This document shows positions 60,670 through 64,000 of a stretch of 64,000 nt of DNA, piece by piece; the stretch's first letter is position 1, and the number at the start of each line of letters is the position of its first letter. The DNA lies in assembly GCF_018282115.1 (NCBI RefSeq), contig NZ_CP054306.1, forward strand, positions 853,488-917,487, in the 5' to 3' direction. Position numbers and translations under genes: made by a program. Source of the DNA: Synechocystis sp. PCC 7338 (GTDB lineage: Bacteria > Cyanobacteriota > Cyanobacteriia > Cyanobacteriales > Microcystaceae). Below the pieces are notes generated by a model, which was given only the letters and a program-made list of their open reading frames with translations, had not been told where the DNA came from and did no database searches.

Positions 60670-60780
60670 GCCATAAAAATAGAATAACTCCAGACTGTAA
60701 AAGAATGTGAAATGTCATTCCGGCGATCGCCCCTGCTAAACAGTGAATTAATTAGACAGCCTCAACTAGCATTGCTAAAA

Positions 60781-61968
60781 ATGAAAATTTTGATCGTTAT
60801 CCCTAGCATTGGTAGTGTTTACGGGGGACCATCTAAAAGCGTAGTCGAATTAGCTGAAGCTACTGCTAGTCAGGGAATTAGCGTTGATTTAGTCACCACT
60901 AATGCCAATGGCAAACAAACCCTCGATGTTACTTGTGGTTCTTGGCTCAAAAATCATTCCTATAGATTGCAATATTTTCCTGCCTGGTTTAAAGGGGACT
61001 TGATTTTTAGTTGGTCACTTATCCTTTGGTTAATTAAAAGCATAAAAAACTATGACTTGGTTCATACCAATTATGTATTTTCACCTTTGGTTACCATAAC
61101 TCACTTTATCGCAGGTCATAAAAAAGTTCCCTATGTTGCCACTCCCCATGGCATGTTAGAACCCTGGGCTTTAGCCCATAAAAAAACCAAAAAAAAAATC
61201 TTTCTCAATTTACTTGAAAAGGCTAAGCTCAACCAAGCCAGTGGCATTCAAACCCTAAATAGCTCAGAAGCGCAAAATATTGCAAAACTGCGACTAAATG
61301 CGCCTTCTTTCGTCGCTCCTAACGGCATTTTTGCACCAGATTTTAACTCTGTGCCCCAAGCCGATCTTTTTTTACAGACATTTCCTGCAACTCAAAACCG
61401 TAAATTAATCTTATTTCTGGGCCGGATAGACCCCAAAAAAGGACTAAATTTACTAGCTCCTGCCTTCGCTCAAATTCATCAACAATTTCCCGAAAGTCAT
61501 CTGGTCATTGCGGGCCCAGACAATATTGGTTATTTACCCACAGCCAAAAAAATGTTTCAAGAGGCAGGTTGCCAAAATGCAGTTAGTTTCACAGGTATGC
61601 TCACCGGAAAGTTGAAATACTCGGCGATCGCCGCCGCCAGTGTTTACGTTGCTCCTTCCTACTCCGAAGGTTTTAGCATATCTATCCTCGAAGCCATGGC
61701 CAGTGGTCTACCCTGTGTATTCACCGATGCTTGTAACTTTCCAGAAGCGTCAGCAGTGGCCAAAATCATTCCCGTGGATCAACAAAAACTAGCCAATGCC
61801 TTGACCTGGTGTTTGGCCAACCTAGAGGAAGCACAGCATATGGGACAGCAAGCCCGTCAATTCATTTTTGAGCACTACACGTGGGATCAAATTGCCACTC
61901 AGATGATTACTGTTTACCAATGGATTCTCGGCCAAGGGCCAAAACCCGACTGCGTAATCACTGACTAA
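60781..61968 (+). CDS. Family 4 glycosyltransferase
   Basis: This 395-residue GT-B transferase starts at ATG 60781 (MKILIVIPSIGSVYGGPSKS); the frame extends to 60712 without family content. The donor domain has KLILFLGRIDPKKGLNLLAP, SHLVIAGPDNIGYLPTAKKM, ASVYVAPSYSEGFSISILEA (E-x7-E) and a typical C-terminal HYTWDQIATQMITVYQWIL. It follows the VapBC pair by about 110 bp. Confidence 0.92.
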   Translation: MKILIVIPSIGSVYGGPSKSVVELAEATASQGISVDLVTTNANGKQTLDVTCGSWLKNHSYRLQYFPAWFKGDLIFSWSLILWLIKSIKNYDLVHTNYVFSPLVTITHFIAGHKKVPYVATPHGMLEPWALAHKKTKKKIFLNLLEKAKLNQASGIQTLNSSEAQNIAKLRLNAPSFVAPNGIFAPDFNSVPQADLFLQTFPATQNRKLILFLGRIDPKKGLNLLAPAFAQIHQQFPESHLVIAGPDNIGYLPTAKKMFQEAGCQNAVSFTGMLTGKLKYSAIAAASVYVAPSYSEGFSISILEAMASGLPCVFTDACNFPEASAVAKIIPVDQQKLANALTWCLANLEEAQHMGQQARQFIFEHYTWDQIATQMITVYQWILGQGPKPDCVITD

Positions 61969-61971
61969 CCC

Positions 61972-62130
61972 ATGGTCACCCTGCTGAAATGGACAGTCCA
62001 AGGCTATGAGATGGATTGCGAAAACTTTCCCAGCTATTGCAAGAAGAAGACTTTACTAATCTGAAATTTAAATTTGCTGGACGTTTACCTTATCTCTGGA
62101 AAGGAATTCTAGTATCTGCCCAGCTAAAAT
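61972..62130 (+). pseudogene. Uma2 5' relic and unassigned short frame
   Basis: ATG 61972 gives MVTLLKWTVQGYEMDCEN, matching the first dozen residues of the Uma2 gene at 62776 (MVTLLKWTVPDYHHL), then diverges. In another frame the rest reads LRKLSQLLQEEDFTNLKFKF and ends in SAQLK, stop; it may be the end of another small gene. Confidence 0.6.
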
Positions 62131-62141
62131 AGAGGCCATCA

Positions 62142-62699
62142 ATGGCAAGTTTTCTGGCCCTATTACCCCGTTCTTTGACCACTTTCCTTTATGCCGTTGC
62201 GGCCCTACTGAGGTTTTATGGCAACATCGACACCACCCCCATCCCCCAAGTCCCCCTCACCATCCTCCAGTGGAGCTTCATCGCCTTCATCCTGGGGACA
62301 GCGGCTCTCCTGGCTAATCTCGGCCTTGAGTGGAACACTGGAAATCGAAGCCGAAACCGAGAGATTGAAGCAAGAGAACGCGAAACTCGACGAGATAATC
62401 TTGCAGACGAAGAGAGAAACCGAGCGGCTGAGGAAAGAGAAAAAGCCGATCGAGAAAGAGACCGAGCAGATCAAGAACGAGATCGAGCAGATCAAGAAAG
62501 AAACCGAGCAGATCAAGAAAGAAACCGAGCAGATCAGGAAAGAAACCGAGCAGATCAGGAAAGACAACGAGCGGCTCGCCGTGCTCGAATCCAAAATCGA
62601 GGATTTGTTCTCCAAACACGGTATCAACTTGCCCCTAGCCCAGAAGCCAGAGCAACCCTAATCGATTTCTTAAGTTTTATCCAGGAATACGGTGAATAA
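62142..62699 (+). CDS. Membrane-anchored coiled-coil protein with RAD-heptads
   Basis: I do not recognise a named family for this 185-residue protein. Two N-terminal hydrophobic segments (LTTFLYAVAALLRFY and LQWSFIAFILGTAALLANLG) are followed by an Arg/Glu coiled coil of repeated ADQERNR heptads (21-bp DNA repeats, about 62430-62560), and a C-terminal RARIQNRGFVLQTRYQLAPS and LIDFLSFIQEYGE. I chose this frame because it joins membrane anchor, coil and a plausible end. A second frame (62218-62661) over the same DNA also encodes a convincing coiled coil. A relic of the N-terminus recurs at 63333. Confidence 0.6.
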   Translation: MASFLALLPRSLTTFLYAVAALLRFYGNIDTTPIPQVPLTILQWSFIAFILGTAALLANLGLEWNTGNRSRNREIEARERETRRDNLADEERNRAAEEREKADRERDRADQERDRADQERNRADQERNRADQERNRADQERQRAARRARIQNRGFVLQTRYQLAPSPEARATLIDFLSFIQEYGE

Positions 62700-62775
62700 A
62701 TGGCGATCGCCTAGCCATTTCCCAACACACTTCTTGTTCCCATTTAACCAGTTACCCGTTGCCAGTGAAACAACC

Positions 62776-63321
62776 ATGGTTACCCTACTGAAATGGACAG
62801 TCCCAGACTATCACCACCTCATTGAACAGGGCCTATTAGATGGCAAGAAAGTGGAACTTTTAGATGGCAACCTAGTGACCATGGCTCCCGAAAGACCGCT
62901 CCATAGCTACACCAATAGAACTGCGGCAGAGTATCTCAGAAAGAGATTGGAAAATTTCGCTTTGGTCATAGAAGCCCATCCCATCACCCTGAGCCAATCT
63001 GAACCGGAACCCGACATTGCCATTGTCCTCCCCCCCCAAGAGCGCTACAAAGAAAAACATCCCCAGGCTGAGGATATTTTCTGGTTAATGGAAATTGCCC
63101 ACAGCACCCAGGCCTATGACCTCAACGACAAAAAACAGATCTACGCCCAGGAAGGTATCCCCGAATATTGGGTGGCAGACCTAACTAACCGCCAATTATT
63201 TGTTTTTCGAGCACCGGACAACGGAGATTATCGCCTGCAACAAACCTACTCCGATGGCATCATCTTTAGCCAAGCTTTTCCTGACATAAAAATATCAGTA
63301 CAAGAAATGTTGCACTGGTAG
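62776..63321 (+). CDS. Uma2-family putative endonuclease
   Basis: The protein has 181 residues from ATG 62776 (MVTLLKWTVPDYHHLIEQGL); the upstream open stretch to 62692 has no family content. Uma2 motifs are VELLDGNLVTMAPERPLHSY, LSQSEPEPDIAIVLPPQERY (core Asp), IFWLMEIAHSTQAYDLNDKK (core Glu) and IPEYWVADLTNRQLFVFR. Its 5' end is duplicated at 61972. It is one of eight intact Uma2 genes in the window. Confidence 0.88.
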   Translation: MVTLLKWTVPDYHHLIEQGLLDGKKVELLDGNLVTMAPERPLHSYTNRTAAEYLRKRLENFALVIEAHPITLSQSEPEPDIAIVLPPQERYKEKHPQAEDIFWLMEIAHSTQAYDLNDKKQIYAQEGIPEYWVADLTNRQLFVFRAPDNGDYRLQQTYSDGIIFSQAFPDIKISVQEMLHW

Positions 63322-63332
63322 CTCTCCGCCCC

Positions 63333-63392
63333 ATGGCAAGTTTTTTAGCCCCACTGCCCCGGTCTTTGACCACTTTCTTCCTCAACAACTGA
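63333..63392 (+). pseudogene. N-terminal relic of the 62142-type membrane coiled-coil gene
   Basis: ATG 63333 encodes MASFLAPLPRSLTTFFLNN, stop, matching MASFLALLPRSLTTFLY at 62142. Only the first 15 codons survive. Confidence 0.8.
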
Positions 63393-63480
63393 CTAAAGTA
63401 GCATTTTCCTCAATCCCAAACAACTTTTGTAGTTTTTGGCGATCGCCGTTGAGCCAGTTAATTTTGGCGTAATTATCACC

Positions 63481-64000
63481 ATGGAACTTAATCAATATGA
63501 GCAAGGCAACTATCACCCCGGTGCCTCCCTAGTCAAACAGTTGCTTTGGTATTTCCTCGGGGATTTTTTAGTGCAAACTCCCCTACTCCCCATCCCCCCC
63601 CTGAAGGTAGGGATCCTGCGGTTATTCGGAGCCAAAATTGGTACAGGAGTCAATATTAAACCCCACGTCAAGATCAAATTTCCTTGGCGTTTAACCGTCG
63701 GTAATTACGTTTGGTTGGGGGAAAAATGTTGGATTGATAATCTGGCCGCGGTTAGCATTGAGTCCCATGTGTGCATCTCCCAGGGGGTGTACCTCTGCAC
63801 TGGCAACCACGATTGGAACAAACCCAGCTTTGACCTAATCACCAGACCAATCCACATCGCCACAGGCAGTTGGATCGGCGCCAATGCTATTATTGGCCCT
63901 GGAGTACGAGTAAACGAAAGAGCGGTTTTAACTTTGGGGTCTGTGGCTGTTAAAGATTTGGCGGGCATGACCATCTACTCTGGCAATCCCTGTCAGCCAG
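63481..64000 (+). CDS. WcaF-like hexapeptide-repeat acetyltransferase (partial)
   Basis: ATG 63481 opens MELNQYEQGNYHPGASLVKQ, and 173 codons are visible before the window ends, close to the usual family length of about 180. A hydrophobic region (LLWYFLGDFLVQTPLLP) precedes left-handed beta-helix repeats: IGTGVNIKPHVKIKFPW, VWLGEKCWIDNLAAVSIE, VCISQGVYLCTGNHDW (catalytic His), WIGANAIIGPGVRVNERAVL. Such enzymes O-acetylate sugars of exopolysaccharides. It would add an acetyl decoration to the cassette product. Confidence 0.9.
   Translation, partial: MELNQYEQGNYHPGASLVKQLLWYFLGDFLVQTPLLPIPPLKVGILRLFGAKIGTGVNIKPHVKIKFPWRLTVGNYVWLGEKCWIDNLAAVSIESHVCISQGVYLCTGNHDWNKPSFDLITRPIHIATGSWIGANAIIGPGVRVNERAVLTLGSVAVKDLAGMTIYSGNPCQP

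Noticed and set aside
62205-62627. Minus-strand frames over the coiled-coil repeat (Phe/Leu/Ser-rich)
   Set aside because: Products of repeat translation on the wrong strand; they look membrane-like only because Lys/Glu codons read backwards give Phe/Leu.

Overview
The window reads as chromosome of a unicellular cyanobacterium very close to Synechocystis (PCC 6803/6714 type). Supporting signs are the HIP1 octamer GCGATCGC scattered throughout, an allophycocyanin alpha-B gene (apcD), a PAM68 photosystem-assembly gene downstream of rpsO, a CbiG-CobJ fusion, and a gene order (cobJ, DUF4335, aroF, pam68, rpsO, apcD, metK, dusA, infC, wzc) that I recall from Synechocystis. Species assignment is inference; no search was run.

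Layout. (1) 1-14.9 kb is ordinary core genome: corrinoid synthesis, aromatic amino acid entry enzyme, ribosomal S15, phycobilisome core, SAM synthetase, tRNA modification, IF-3, several conserved cyanobacterial membrane proteins, and tRNA-Val(UAC). The only foreign-looking part is the AT-rich partial gene at the left edge. (2) 15.0-20.7 kb starts a surface-polysaccharide region: a Wzc-type tyrosine kinase/co-polymerase (minus strand), two Uma2 proteins with coiled-coil tails, and the ABC O-antigen permease wzm. (3) 20.7-31.7 kb is a scrapyard between wzm and wzt. It holds toxin-antitoxin pairs (VapBC-like, HEPN/MNT, HicBA), multicopy families (Uma2, DUF29, DUF3782-like PD-(D/E)XK proteins), many of them broken, plus four decayed 5' pieces of wzt and dispersed HIP1-bounded repeats. 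No transposase or integrase is visible. (4) 31.7-64 kb is the polysaccharide cassette: a UDP-glucuronate-type epimerase, intact wzt, then methyltransferases (class I and FkbM), GT2 and GT4 glycosyltransferases, a five-gene set around an acylneuraminate-type cytidylyltransferase, a Wzy-like polymerase and, at the right edge, a WcaF-like acetyltransferase (partial). It is repeatedly interrupted by further Uma2, DUF29, DUF3782-like, Rpn-like and VapBC genes or relics.

How it fits together. The glycosyltransferases would build a glycan on a lipid carrier, the methyl- and acyltransferases would decorate it, and Wzm/Wzt would export it, with the C-terminal domain of Wzt recognising the product. Wzc and the Wzy-like protein belong to the other classical assembly route, so the locus mixes parts of two systems. 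The wzt ATPase half looks like backbone DNA whereas its cargo-binding half and the next 7 kb are AT-rich. Together with the wzt scars upstream, this suggests repeated replacement of the cassette by recombination inside wzt, with stabilising or selfish modules accumulating at the junction. That model is the main hypothesis I draw from the window.
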